Positions 29,155 through 37,216 are shown, counted from the first letter of the stretch. The stretch is DNA of 64,000 nucleotides from Luzula sylvatica (GCA_946800325.1 CAMPEJ010000006.1:434001-498000); one strand, 5' to 3'. Program-made: numbers and translations. The notes: generated by a model not told the origin, from the sequence alone.

Positions 29155-30510
29155 TGATGAACGGGTTTTCAATCACTTTTAATTTGATATATCGTTGTAT
29201 GTGAAAACCAATTCAATCAACAAGTTTGGAATTTAATGTGTATAGTAGTAATATGCAAGTTCGTTCCACGAGAAGTATATGCGTCAAATAAGATTAAACT
29301 TCAGATCTTTAAAATAATTATTTCGAAGTTTCCAAATTTAATGAAAATTTGTGCAGAGATAGTTCTGAATATTATCAAATTTATCCTAAAATTTCAAACA
29401 ATTTGGACAACGGAATAAAAAGTTATTAACGAATTACAATCAGGTCTCTGAAAAACAGTCCCCTGGAAACAGCAGGTTTTCAGTTTAAGAGATAGTTTTC
29501 AAAAATTCATATCAATTTGAATATTTCATGAAATTCTACGATTCAAAAAGTTCCCGAAACTAGAAATCAAAATCTACGCAGAACAAAAATATGACACAAA
29601 GAGAGCATAAGATCGAATGCAAGAAACAAGATTTAGAACAAAGATTTTTCGATTCAAACAAGTTTTCTTTACACGACTTCAAACAATCATTCAACATACA
29701 AGAAATTCAAGATAGAAAAGAATACACCTAGATTGCGTAAAGAAAGTTTCAACGTGCCAAGAGGAGCTCCTTTCCTCGCCTAGTGTCGTCGCTCGATGCT
29801 CGAACCGCTAGAAAGCTAGGACGGTACGAGCGCTTCTCGCTCGAAGTTGTCGACTCTCCCGGATGAAGAAAGCTCCGAGTCCGGTTGTGACGTGTATCTT
29901 CTGCGACTAGCTTCGATTAGATCGATTCACCGGATGAAGTAAGCTTCGAGTCCGGCAAACAATCACTCGAGAATTCGAGTAATTCTTGAATGGTTCTTGA
30001 CGTTCTTGAAAGTTCTTGGAAGTGCTTAGAGAGAGAGAGAGAAGAAAGGGGAGGGAAGAAGAAGCAAATCCTGTCCAAGGGCTTTGGAGTCTTATTTATA
30101 GTGTCTTTGAAGCTCTCCGATTGGCCAAGAGTTGGATGAGAGGATTGAGGGTAGTTTGGGTATTATAGGTGAGGTAGGTGGGCTGGATAATGGCTATGGT
30201 GTGAGTGGTTTTCGTGTAGAGTTTGGTGTAGACTCTTATGTTGAAGATTATTTGCCTCCTCCCTCATACGTGCACCGAAATGATTGGTATGATATACCGA
30301 TTTCATCGGCTCGAGAAGACGAAGGCAACTACACTCTTGGTTTTGCCGAGAATTTCCACCTAAAACCTGTAATTAAGCGATAAAACACACTTAGTGAAGA
30401 AATATTCTTGTTATCTCAAATATGAACAATTGTATATATAAAGTTGTGATTCAAAAGGGCTAAAATCCCCAAATTAGATATCAAAAAGGTGCTTTATTTT
30501 CCTCTTATCA
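29155..30510 (-). repeat. LTR A (1356 bp), outer 3' LTR in element sense
   Basis: On the plus strand it starts TGATGAACGG and ends CCTCTTATCA, so in sense direction it begins TGATAAGAGG and ends with CA. It aligns with LTRs B and C in blocks, at roughly 85-90% by eye, but is 222 bp shorter. The middle section (about 29575-29760) differs strongly. It keeps the promoter-like CCAAT and TATAAATA boxes. The short reading frame at 30132-30383 (+) is antisense to the element and has no recognisable domain, so I do not call it a gene. Confidence 0.93.
30091..30124 (-). promoter_or_regulatory. LTR A promoter boxes (CCAAT and TATA)
   Basis: On the minus strand CCAAT (30124-30120) is followed about 20 bp later by CTATAAATAAG (30101-30091). 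The arrangement is shared with LTRs B and C despite divergence elsewhere. It would drive transcription leftwards out of LTR A into the satellite. Confidence 0.65.
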
Positions 30511-30548
30511 AATACCCCCATACTTAAACCCTTGATCGTCCTCGATCA
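30511..30548 (-). promoter_or_regulatory. Terminal polypurine tract and AGGA-loop hairpin beside LTR A
   Basis: In sense (minus) direction a hairpin (arms 30548-30543 and 30538-30533, six perfect pairs, loop AGGA) is followed by TAAGTATGGGGGTATT, which abuts the LTR at 30510. The polypurine tract primes plus-strand DNA synthesis in LTR retrotransposons. The arm on the plus strand reads TGATCG, pairing with CGATCA. Confidence 0.8.
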
Positions 30549-31895
30549 TGATGAGTATAAAATCAAGCACAAAGAAAAATGCATGTATAGGTTTTATTGA
30601 AATTGTATTCATCGACTTCAAAACTCAATTCTCACAAGATAAATGTTCACTCTTATCATAATCACTAATATTGAAAGAGATAAGTTTGAGTTATATTAGA
30701 ATCTATTTTCAATGAATTGCACAAATTCGAATAGTTTACTAGAGCAAATGATCTCAACCGAAAAAGATGATTAAACACCATCATTCAATTCTTTTCACTC
30801 CACAATTCACAAGGATTATCATGAAAAAGCATTAATGAAAACCAATTTTTCCGTTTTGCAAAAATCGTTTCTTAAATGTAAATTGTCACTTTTAAACCGT
30901 TCGGTACGTTAGTACTTGGTTCATCTTCGATTTCTACTAAATTTTCCCAATTTGCGCTCGATTTCCTTTTTATTCTTTTCTTTCTTTTCGTTTATTTATT
31001 TATTTAGTTATTTATTTTTTCTTTTCTTTTGTTCGTTGTTGCTTTCGATGGTCCCCATGTGTGTCCTTTGGGATAACAAGTGGTCATGACTCACACCACT
31101 CATTACTTAGTAAAACCCCATGGATCCGTGCAATCTTTAGCTAACAAGTGGTCATGACTCACACCACTCATTACTTAATCAATCACACGGACTCGACAAT
31201 CGAAAGCGCTTTAATCCGTGATTGTAGAAAACTTTTTCGCATCGACTCTTGATCATGACTCACACCAAGAACCGGCTACTTTGGTTTACTACGACTCATG
31301 CACCCCTTTAGCCAACAAGTGGTCATGACTCACACCACTCATTACTTAATCAAGGTGCATGAGCTCATCGAATCAAGCTTTGAGCGCAAATTGGTTCCCG
31401 TTAGTGTAATTTCGAATCCCCATGAACGGTCGAGCTCTTTAAGTGCAATTGGTCAATTTTTAGATTTATGCAAAACTTACTAAAGTGGTTGAAACAAGGC
31501 TTTTTAGAAATTCCAAGTAAAATATGGGTTTAAGTTATGAAAATGGTGTGTCATGTAAATCAAGGATTGATCAAATTGTCAAAAACTTATGAATTTAGTG
31601 AACTCATTGATTAGGGTTTGAATCCCCAAAAGAATCTCTTCAAGATCTCAATCAATTCCTTCAAATATTTTGTGAAAATTTCAAGTTTGAGAGTAAAATG
31701 ATGGTGTTTTGGTGAAAATTTGTCTAAAAATCGATGATTTATTCAATGAGGTGGAGAAAAACCTTAAAATGTACAAAATCCCTGGCTTGTGTAATTGCAA
31801 TGCTCAATAATTCAATAAAAAAAAAATATATTTTTCTTCTTTAAAAGGGATTTTTTTCGTTAATAATTTTTTATTTTATCAATGATTGTGTTTAT
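30549..31895. other. Non-coding 3' part of internal region 1
   Basis: No credible ORF. The sequence aligns patchily with 34504-35754 of internal region 2, for example around the CGGTACGT(T/A)AGTACTTGG block near 30900 and the CCATGAACGGT block near 31419. It includes a T/C-rich stretch (about 30960-31040) and three copies of a 35-bp repeat that internal region 2 lacks. The frame at 31298-31483 (+) runs through a repeat copy and has no support. Confidence 0.7.
31075..31348. repeat. Three copies of a 35-bp dispersed direct repeat
   Basis: An identical 35-bp unit (starting AACAAGTGGTCATGACTC and ending CATTACTTA) lies at 31075-31109, 31143-31177 and 31314-31348. A partial fourth, GATCATGACTCACACCA, lies at about 31250-31266. 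The core TCATGACTCACACCA is shared by all. The repeats are absent from internal region 2. Confidence 0.9.
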
Positions 31896-31936
31896 AACCC
31901 CCCCATGCTTATTCCATCGCTTGTCCTCAAGCGATA
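31896..31936 (-). promoter_or_regulatory. Internal polypurine-like module with AGGA-loop hairpin (region 1)
   Basis: In sense direction a perfect 8-bp hairpin (plus-strand arms 31916-31923 and 31928-31935, loop 31924-31927, AGGA in sense) is followed by TAAGCAT and seven G residues (31904-31898). The layout equals the terminal polypurine module, yet it lies about 1.4 kb from LTR A and just after the integrase remnant. It may be a secondary plus-strand primer or the trace of an ancestral LTR boundary. Confidence 0.7.
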
Positions 31937-31959
31937 ATATAGAGAAAAATTAAAAGAAG

Positions 31960-32280
31960 TTAAGGAGAGACACAACCTTTGATGCGTGGTGCTTGATCGT
32001 CTTCGACTTGTTGCTCCTCCATCCATCTTGTTTCGAATTTTGCGTGATGCTCGATGCGTTTGCCATTCATCTTGAACGCTTCATTCGTTTGGTCGCTTCG
32101 AATCTTCACAACTCCAAATGGTGTGACATTGGTCACCACAAATGGGTCGATCCAACGCGACATTTGCTTCCTTTTGGAGTGGAACGTCTTGATCACCGAT
32201 TTCGAATTCGCATCCTTTGCCGGTGTCGTCTCCAACCATCTTGTCGCGTTTCTCGTGTCTTGGTCACACCTTTGCGATTA
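31960..32280 (-). pseudogene. Degenerate C-terminal end of a Ty3/gypsy integrase
   Basis: The open frame at 31960-32235 holds a segment typical of plant Athila/Tat integrase tails: KRKQMSRWIDPFVVTNV followed by PFGVVKI and AFKMNGKRI. This matches the family pattern of a basic stretch, SRW-GPF, V-PYGAVEI and F-VNG-RLK (family knowledge). The preceding family segment, a GREFEVGD-like block, is present as GCEFEIGDQ in another frame upstream, so a frameshift lies near 32180-32195; a stop also occurs in that upstream frame near 32283. G of GPF has become D. No catalytic integrase core is present. The protein cannot be functional. It shows that the lineage once carried, or captured, pol sequence. 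Plus-strand frames over the same bases are antisense shadows. Confidence 0.7.
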
Positions 32281-32289
32281 TTTGCTCGG

Positions 32290-32590
32290 GAATTCGTGGA
32301 GGTTGATTGAGGAGATTCGGAGGAAAACGCATCACTTGCCGATCTTGGAGAGGGAAGCATCTTGATCACATTGATTTTGCCCTTATCGACTTCCTTTCCT
32401 TTCTTGAGATTAGATGGCCTAATATGATTTCATTGCTCACTAAAGAGTGGCATATTCAAAAATTCGAAACAAGGTTAGCTTGTAATGATAGAGAATGTAA
32501 AGCATAAACCTTTGGATGCAATGGAGAATCGGAATTCTTGATTTATCTTGGAATGTACCAATTGAGCTTTAGCATGTAGTCCTTGCACCG
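32290..32590. other. Unassigned stretch between ORF remnant and integrase remnant
   Basis: About 300 bp without a recognisable reading frame or motif on either strand. It has no counterpart in internal region 2, where the AGGCAA hairpin is followed almost directly by the internal polypurine module. It is probably eroded pol or spacer sequence. Confidence 0.5.
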
Positions 32591-32596
32591 TTGGTA

Positions 32597-32615
32597 CGAG
32601 GGTTTGCCTCCCTCG
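32597..32615 (-). ncRNA. AGGCAA-loop hairpin after the ORF stop (region 1)
   Basis: Plus-strand arms CGAGGG (32597-32602) and CCCTCG (32610-32615) pair perfectly around a loop reading AGGCAAA in sense. It lies 43 nt after the stop codon of the ORF remnant. The equivalent in region 2 has the same spacing. A GGGAGGCAAC-type element at this place is, as I recall, common in plant gypsy elements. It is called an RNA structure only by inference. Confidence 0.6.
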
Positions 32616-32657
32616 CTAGCGCTCTCGTTTATGGTCTCGAGCTCGACCATGCCGATG

Positions 32658-32909
32658 TTATCCTCCTTCAAAATTAAACGAAGCGCTCACATGGATTGCT
32701 ACCTTTCGACCGCCTCGAAATACTCCCTTTGAGATGTTGGAGATGAGAGAATTCGGCGCTTGTATCACTCGTTTTGCATACGTCGAAAGTGGCGTAAAGA
32801 TAAGCGTCGCTTCGCTTCGGATTTTTCGAATTGCTTCATCACTTGGAGTTTGATGAAGAGGAGTTGTGAGAGGCGTGAGTATTAATTCGATGAACGGGTT
32901 TTCGATCAC
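32658..32909 (-). pseudogene. 3' remnant of the unknown 386-codon ORF family, fused to LTR B
   Basis: This 83-codon frame matches the last ~75 residues of the intact ORF at 35921-37081. Shared features in order are LTPLTTPL, a charged helix, FTP-STYAKR, a GGRK block and a C-terminal SAS-N-E-G ending (SASFNFEGG here). The initial residues MIENPF are encoded by the end of LTR B, so the start is an artefact of the deletion junction near 32888. The true 5' part is missing, along with the primer site. Identity with the intact copy is roughly half by eye over the aligned part, and the frame has stayed open. Function unknown. Confidence 0.75.
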
Positions 32910-33570
32910 TTTTAATTCGAGATATCGTTGTATGTGAAAACCAATTCAATCAACAAGTTGGAAATATATGTGTATAGTGGAAATATAGAAGTTCGTTCCA
33001 CGAGGAGTATATGCGTCAAATAATGAATAAAATTCAGATCTTTAAAATAATTATTTCGAAGTTTCCAAAATTAATGAAAATTAGTCTACAGAGAGGTCTT
33101 AATATTATCAAATTTATCCTAAAATTTCAAACAATTTGGAAAACGGAATAAAAAGTTATTAACGAATTACAATCAGGTCTCTGAAAAACTGTCCCTGGAA
33201 ACAGCAGGTTTTCAATTTAAGTTACAATTTTCAAAGACTCATATCAATTCGAATATTTCATGGAATTCAACGATTCAAAAAGTTCCCGAAACTAGAAATC
33301 AAGATCTACGCAATGAAGGAAACAATTTTAACTTTCTATGCAGAAACTTAATCTAAATAGGCAGAAACTTAATCGAAAAGAGAATTAAGGGCATAAATTT
33401 TTCCTAAAAGGCAGTAATTAAAGGCAAAAGATCAAGTAAAAACACCAACAAGGATTCGATTCAAGTAAACAAGAAACTAAAGATTCATTAAACCGAGAAT
33501 TCTTTACACAAATCCAATTCAATTAAAACTACAAGAATTACAAAAAAGGAAAGAAAACACCTAGAGAGAT

Positions 33571-33868
33571 GAAGTAAGCTTCGAGTCTCGTCTTGGATGC
33601 CTTCTCCGTTGCCTTGAGATGCTAGTGAGCTAGTCGCCTCGCACAACGTGTTCCTTTCGTACCAATCCACTCGCCAATCGAAGTAAGCTCCGTACCGGTT
33701 GAGTGAACTCGAGATTTGCAAGATGTCAATTGGAAGAAAGCTCCCAATCGAAGTAGAGTAAGCTCGTTTTCTTGCTTGCGCGGATTCGGATGAAGAAAGC
33801 TCCAACCCAAACCACACAACTTGATCTTCATCGAAGTGTAGACCAAATCACCGAATGAAGTAAGCTTC
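33571..33868 (-). repeat. Iterated ~12-bp motif in LTR B (R/U5 part)
   Basis: On the plus strand the motif GAAG(T/A)AAGCT(T/C)C occurs at 33571-33582, 33680-33691, 33733-33744, 33792-33803 and 33857-33868, with an extended version at 33750-33765. The same set is in LTR C at +4349. LTR A has two clear copies (near 29866 and 29936). It lies downstream of the predicted start site, so it would be in the RNA leader. Function unknown. Confidence 0.7.
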
Positions 33869-34047
33869 TATTCGGTGCTCGATCCTAGAGAATTATCGTT
33901 CGAATTTGCAATTCTTGCTTGTTCTTGAAGGTTCTTGGACTTGCTTAAGAGGGAGAGAGGGGGAGAGAAAGAGAGTGGGCGTGAAAGTGCTCCGAAGAGC
34001 GAGGGAGAGGAAGGGAGAAGCAATCCTGCCCCAAGGGTCCTTGGGGT

Positions 34048-34080
34048 CTATTTATAGTGCATTTGGAGCCCTCTCATTGG
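34048..34080 (-). promoter_or_regulatory. LTR B promoter boxes (CCAAT and TATA)
   Basis: On the minus strand CCAAT is at 34080-34076 and CTATAAATAG at 34057-34048, in the U3 part of LTR B. Transcription from here would enter internal region 1. Confidence 0.65.
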
Positions 34081-34465
34081 TCAAGAGGTGGTTGAGAGGA
34101 TTGAGGGTAGTTTGGTAATTTTATGTGAGGAAAGTGGGCTGAATGGTGGTTATGGAGTGAGTGGTTTTCGTATAGAATTTGGTGTAGACTTTTGTGTGGT
34201 ATATTACTTGTCTCCTTCCTCATACATGTACCGAAATGGGCAGTATAATATATCGATTTTATCGGCGCGAGGAGAGGAAGACAACTACACTGTTGGAATG
34301 CCAAAAACTTTCGCCCAAAAACCTGAAATTATCAATAAAACACACTTAGTGAAGAAATATTCTTACAATCTTAAATATGAACAATTGTATATATAAAGTT
34401 GTGATTCAAAAGGGCTAATATCCCCAAATTAGATATCAAAAAGGTGCTTCATTTTCCTCTTATCA

Positions 34466-34503
34466 AATACCCCCACACTTAGCTTTTGTCGTCCTCGACA
34501 AAA
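34466..34503 (-). promoter_or_regulatory. Terminal polypurine tract and AGGA-loop hairpin beside LTR B
   Basis: In sense direction a perfect 8-bp hairpin (plus-strand arms TTTTGTCG 34484-34491 and CGACAAAA 34496-34503, sense loop AGGA) precedes TAAGTGTGGGGGTATT, which abuts the LTR at 34465. This is the plus-strand primer site of the B-C element. Confidence 0.85.
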
Positions 34504-35754
34504 TAAAACGTAATAAAATATATTTTAAGCACAAAAAATACAAGTTCGGTTTTGTTGAAATTGTAATCACACTATCTCATAAATTTGAATTTCACAAGAA
34601 ATATTTATACTCTCTTAATCATATGTTATTTCAAGAGGAACAAAATATCAAACTTCTATAATGAGGATTTTGCCAATTTTTAAGATATTTATTAAGAAAT
34701 GATTTTCACTCGAAAAAGATAGTTAAACACCACATAATGAACGTAACACCACATAATTAAAGAGGAAAAATCTTTTAAAAGTATTAATAGAACCAATTTT
34801 TTCATTTTTGCAAAAGTTGACCTTAAATGTAAGTAATTCACTTTTATAACCGCTCGGTACGTAAGTACTTGGGTCCTTCTTAAATCCAACCAAATTTCCT
34901 TAAATTTTGCTCAAAATATTATTTTTTCTTTTTTCTTTTTTCTTTTCTCTTTTTTTTTTTTCTGTTGCTTTTTTCTATTTTCTTTTTCTTTTCTTTTTTC
35001 TTTTTTTTTTTTTCTTTTTTCTTTTTTTTCTTTCTTTTTTTTTTCTTTCTTTCTTTTTTCTTTCTTCTTTCATTGAAATAGTTTTATATAAAATATTAAT
35101 TCACAATGTTTCGAACCGATCATGAGTACGGTTCGCTCATGCCCGGCTTACTTCATTGCGAATTCTTTTTGAAAAAATTGCGAGCGCAATAAAATTCCGT
35201 TTGGTTGGAACATAAGTCGCCATGAACGGTTAGGATCCTTAAGTGTAAGTTGTCAAATTTTTAAACTAATGCAAAAACTACCAAAAATGGTTGAATAAAA
35301 CTTTTTAGAATTTCTAAATTAAGAATGGGTTCTTATTCAAAAATGGTGTGCCACATAAATCATAATAAAAATCATTTAAAATAAATACTTCTTTAAGCAA
35401 ATCTTATTATAGACGGGATTGAATCCCAAATTAGTCTCATAAAAGACCGTTTATTGTTTTCTTTAATATTCATTTGAGAAAAAGAATATTCTTTAGTGGA
35501 TGGTGAAAATTCTTTTTAAGAAGATGTGTGATTGTTTAGACTTGATCGTGGAGAAAAACCGTTTCTTTAACAAGTATTTAAGTGCTTAAAAATCGAGGAC
35601 GATCACGAAAAATTGATTTAAAATATGATATATACAATGGTGGTAGAATTTTTTAATTTTTAAAATTTTTAAAATTTTCAATTTTCATAAAAGCAAAATA
35701 AAAGCATAAAAGAAAAATAAAAGCGAATATATACAAAGGAAATCCAAATATTAT
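34504..35754. other. Non-coding 3' part of internal region 2
   Basis: No credible gene. Blocks align with 30549-31895 of region 1. It contains the purine-rich tract described separately. The frames at 34692-34889 (-) and 34907-35125 (+) are AT-rich or poly-pyrimidine artefacts. Confidence 0.7.
34916..35070 (-). repeat. ~150-bp homopurine tract in sense (T/C-rich on plus strand)
   Basis: The plus strand is almost only T and C, in irregular TTTTTC and TTTC units, so the element RNA would be A/G-rich. It sits about 450-600 bp upstream of the terminal polypurine tract. The corresponding place in region 1 (about 30960-31040) is a shorter, interrupted T-rich stretch. It could be simple-sequence expansion; it could also affect reverse transcription. 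Confidence 0.85.
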
Positions 35755-35789
35755 CCCCCCACACTTATTTCCAAGCTTGTCCTCAAGCG
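35755..35789 (-). promoter_or_regulatory. Internal polypurine-like module with AGGA-loop hairpin (region 2)
   Basis: In sense direction GCTTG-AGGA-CAAGC (35788-35775) is followed by TAAGTGTGGGGGG (ending at 35755). It is the second copy of the hairpin plus G-run arrangement, about 1.29 kb from LTR B. Conservation of both copies in both internal regions argues against chance. Confidence 0.72.
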
Positions 35790-35863
35790 AAAAGATACGA
35801 AAAAAAATGTCAACTAAAATAGAAAAAAGATGGATAGATAAAACCTGAATTTTTTTTGGTGCG

Positions 35864-35877
35864 TGGGTTGCCTCCCA
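35864..35877 (-). ncRNA. AGGCAA-loop hairpin after the ORF stop (region 2)
   Basis: Plus-strand TGGG (35864-35867) and CCCA (35874-35877) enclose a loop reading AGGCAA in sense. The element is 43 nt after the ORF stop codon, the same spacing as in region 1. The stem is shorter than there (four pairs against six). The outer pair differs as T-A versus A-T, which preserves pairing. Confidence 0.55.
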
Positions 35878-35920
35878 ACTAGCGCCCTTTCTTTTACGTC
35901 TTTGAGCTAGACACCCAAAA

Positions 35921-37081
35921 TTAGCCTATTTCGAGATTATATGAGGCGCTTATGCTTTTAGCGGCTTTACGACCGCCTTTGAGCAGTCTCATTAAGAGAT
36001 TGGAGACTTGAGCGATTGCCATGATTATTTTTCGTTTAGCGTAAGTTGAACTTGGCGTGAAGAGTTTCTTTATTTCATCTTGGATTTTTCCAAGATTTTC
36101 TTCTAAAGGCCTTTGTTGGAGAGGCGTTGTAAGAGGCGTGAGTGTCTCGAATGTATTTGACTTCCTTGATAAATCTACACAAGGTGAATTTCTATCATGA
36201 GAAGCATCATAGTTCTTAAATGAATTAAAATTCATGATATATGGAAAGAATTCACCTTGGAGAATTGTAGATTTTTCTTCTTGCTCGTTTGATAATTGCG
36301 CGTTTTCATCGATTGGAGTGAGTTGAACCGTCTTTTGGAGAGTCGAATCCAATGACACCTTTTCTTCTTCAATGATCGTTCCAATGCTTTCATCGAATCC
36401 CCCTATACTTGAACTCTTATCACCTTCAATCTCCACAATCTCCTCGTTTGAATATTCTAACTCGAGACAAGTCACTCTTTGATCTAGATCGTTTACGATG
36501 GATTGAATATTTCCGAGTCGTCGAGAGGTGGTTTTAATCTCATGCGAGATATCACTTATCTCTTGTTTGATTTCTTGTTTGATTTCTTCAAAATCTTGTT
36601 TGATTTCTTCATAAACTTGTTCTTGCTTTTGTTTAAGAGATACCATCATCGCCATCATTTCCTCCATCATTCTTTTTAATTCTTGGTCTTGATCTTTGTT
36701 TTGGGATTGAAATTGTGGATCTTGGTAATCAAATTCATGTTGAGATTCGAGTTCGTTTTGAGAAGGTTCGTATATGGGGTTTGAGTAATTATTGGTGGTT
36801 TCGGTATAGGATTGTGTCTCATAACCCCATGGGGATTCGTTTTCGTATTCGCGAGCTTCGTAGATGGGATTTTGATAAAGGGTCTCGGTGTGTGATTCTT
36901 CGTATTGATTTGAGGTGGAACATGAGAGCAAACCGAGCCTTCGTTCTTCTTTTCTTTCTTCCCATTCGTCGATGTCTTGATTGATCATTTCTTTAAGCGT
37001 CATGTGTTTTGGATATCTTCTTGGAGTTCTTTCTTGAGTTAGCAATTCTCCAAACGTTCTTGGTCTTTCTTGATGATCCAT
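35921..37081 (-). CDS. Retroelement-borne 386-aa protein of unknown function with coiled coil
   Basis: This is the only long open frame in the window. The start ATG (37081-37079) is the first after an in-frame TAG three codons upstream and lies about 135 bp after the primer site, where gag would normally start. Residues 1-50 are charged (TFGELLTQERTPRRYPKHMT, then WEERKEERR). Residues 60-125 are rich in Y, E, N and Q, with a repeated NPIYE motif (71-75 and 101-105). Residues 130-212 look like a long coiled coil (MMEEMMAMM, then EEIKQDFEEIKQEIKQEI). An acidic linker follows (about 213-270). The C-terminal 75 residues (LTPLTTPL, STYAKR, LLKGGRK, SASYNLEIG) are the part conserved in the region 1 remnant. 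I see no zinc knuckle, protease, RT or integrase motif and no signal peptide. It may be a private structural or trans-acting protein replacing gag; function not known. Confidence 0.75.
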   Translation of the reverse strand: MDHQERPRTFGELLTQERTPRRYPKHMTLKEMINQDIDEWEERKEERRLGLLSCSTSNQYEESHTETLYQNPIYEAREYENESPWGYETQSYTETTNNYSNPIYEPSQNELESQHEFDYQDPQFQSQNKDQDQELKRMMEEMMAMMVSLKQKQEQVYEEIKQDFEEIKQEIKQEISDISHEIKTTSRRLGNIQSIVNDLDQRVTCLELEYSNEEIVEIEGDKSSSIGGFDESIGTIIEEEKVSLDSTLQKTVQLTPIDENAQLSNEQEEKSTILQGEFFPYIMNFNSFKNYDASHDRNSPCVDLSRKSNTFETLTPLTTPLQQRPLEENLGKIQDEIKKLFTPSSTYAKRKIIMAIAQVSNLLMRLLKGGRKAAKSISASYNLEIG

Positions 37082-37216
37082 CTTGCTCTACTCCGTGTAC
37101 CTCGCAAGAATAGAAAATTTTTGAAATTAGTGAAATATCAAGTTCAAACTTATCAATTCTATTAAAAATATCACTCAAGATTGCAAGTTCGATTCATAAT
37201 TTGACTTAAACATTAT
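37082..37216 (-). other. Untranslated leader between primer site and ORF
   Basis: A short AT-rich leader of about 135 bp in sense. The 61-codon frame at 36993-37178 (-) overlaps it and the ORF start in another frame and has no support as a gene. Confidence 0.6.

Larger units (their letters stand above)
30511..32887 (-). mobile_element. Internal region 1, 5'-truncated and diverged
   Basis: This 2377-bp region between LTR A and LTR B is homologous to internal region 2, with alignable blocks of perhaps 60-75% by eye. It lacks the primer-binding site and the first four-fifths of the ORF. In sense order it holds the end of the ORF family, an AGGCAA-loop hairpin, a stretch I cannot assign (about 32290-32590), a broken integrase C-terminus, an internal polypurine-like module, about 1.35 kb of non-coding sequence with 35-bp repeats, and the terminal polypurine tract beside LTR A. 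Confidence 0.88.
32888..34465 (-). repeat. LTR B (1578 bp), internal LTR
   Basis: LTR B has the same length as LTR C (constant offset 4349). By eye they differ at only three positions: 32888 (C versus T), 33100 (T versus G) and 33822 (T versus C). The first plus-strand base of the terminal TGATGAAC is changed or lost (CGATGAAC), exactly at the junction with internal region 1. Reading frames of 70-109 codons here are repeated in LTR C, overlap each other on both strands and lack recognisable domains; I treat them as non-coding. Confidence 0.94.

Noticed and set aside
31993..32507. Three overlapping plus-strand ORFs of 66-105 codons
   Set aside because: The first two are antisense to the integrase relic, which has real family motifs; the third covers unassigned sequence and has no motif.
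32883..32892. Nested insertion of a B-C element into region 1
   Set aside because: No duplication of the bases left of LTR B occurs right of LTR C; instead CGTAT pairs LTR C with LTR A.
33488..34396. Several 70-109-codon ORFs on both strands in LTR B, repeated in LTR C (37837-38745)
   Set aside because: They overlap each other, lie across promoter boxes and leader, and are duplicated only because LTRs are. No recognisable domain.
34907..35125. 72-codon plus-strand ORF rich in F, L and S resembling a membrane protein
   Set aside because: Low-complexity translation of the T/C-rich tract.
36715..36984. 89-codon plus-strand ORF
   Set aside because: Antisense shadow of the 386-codon ORF.
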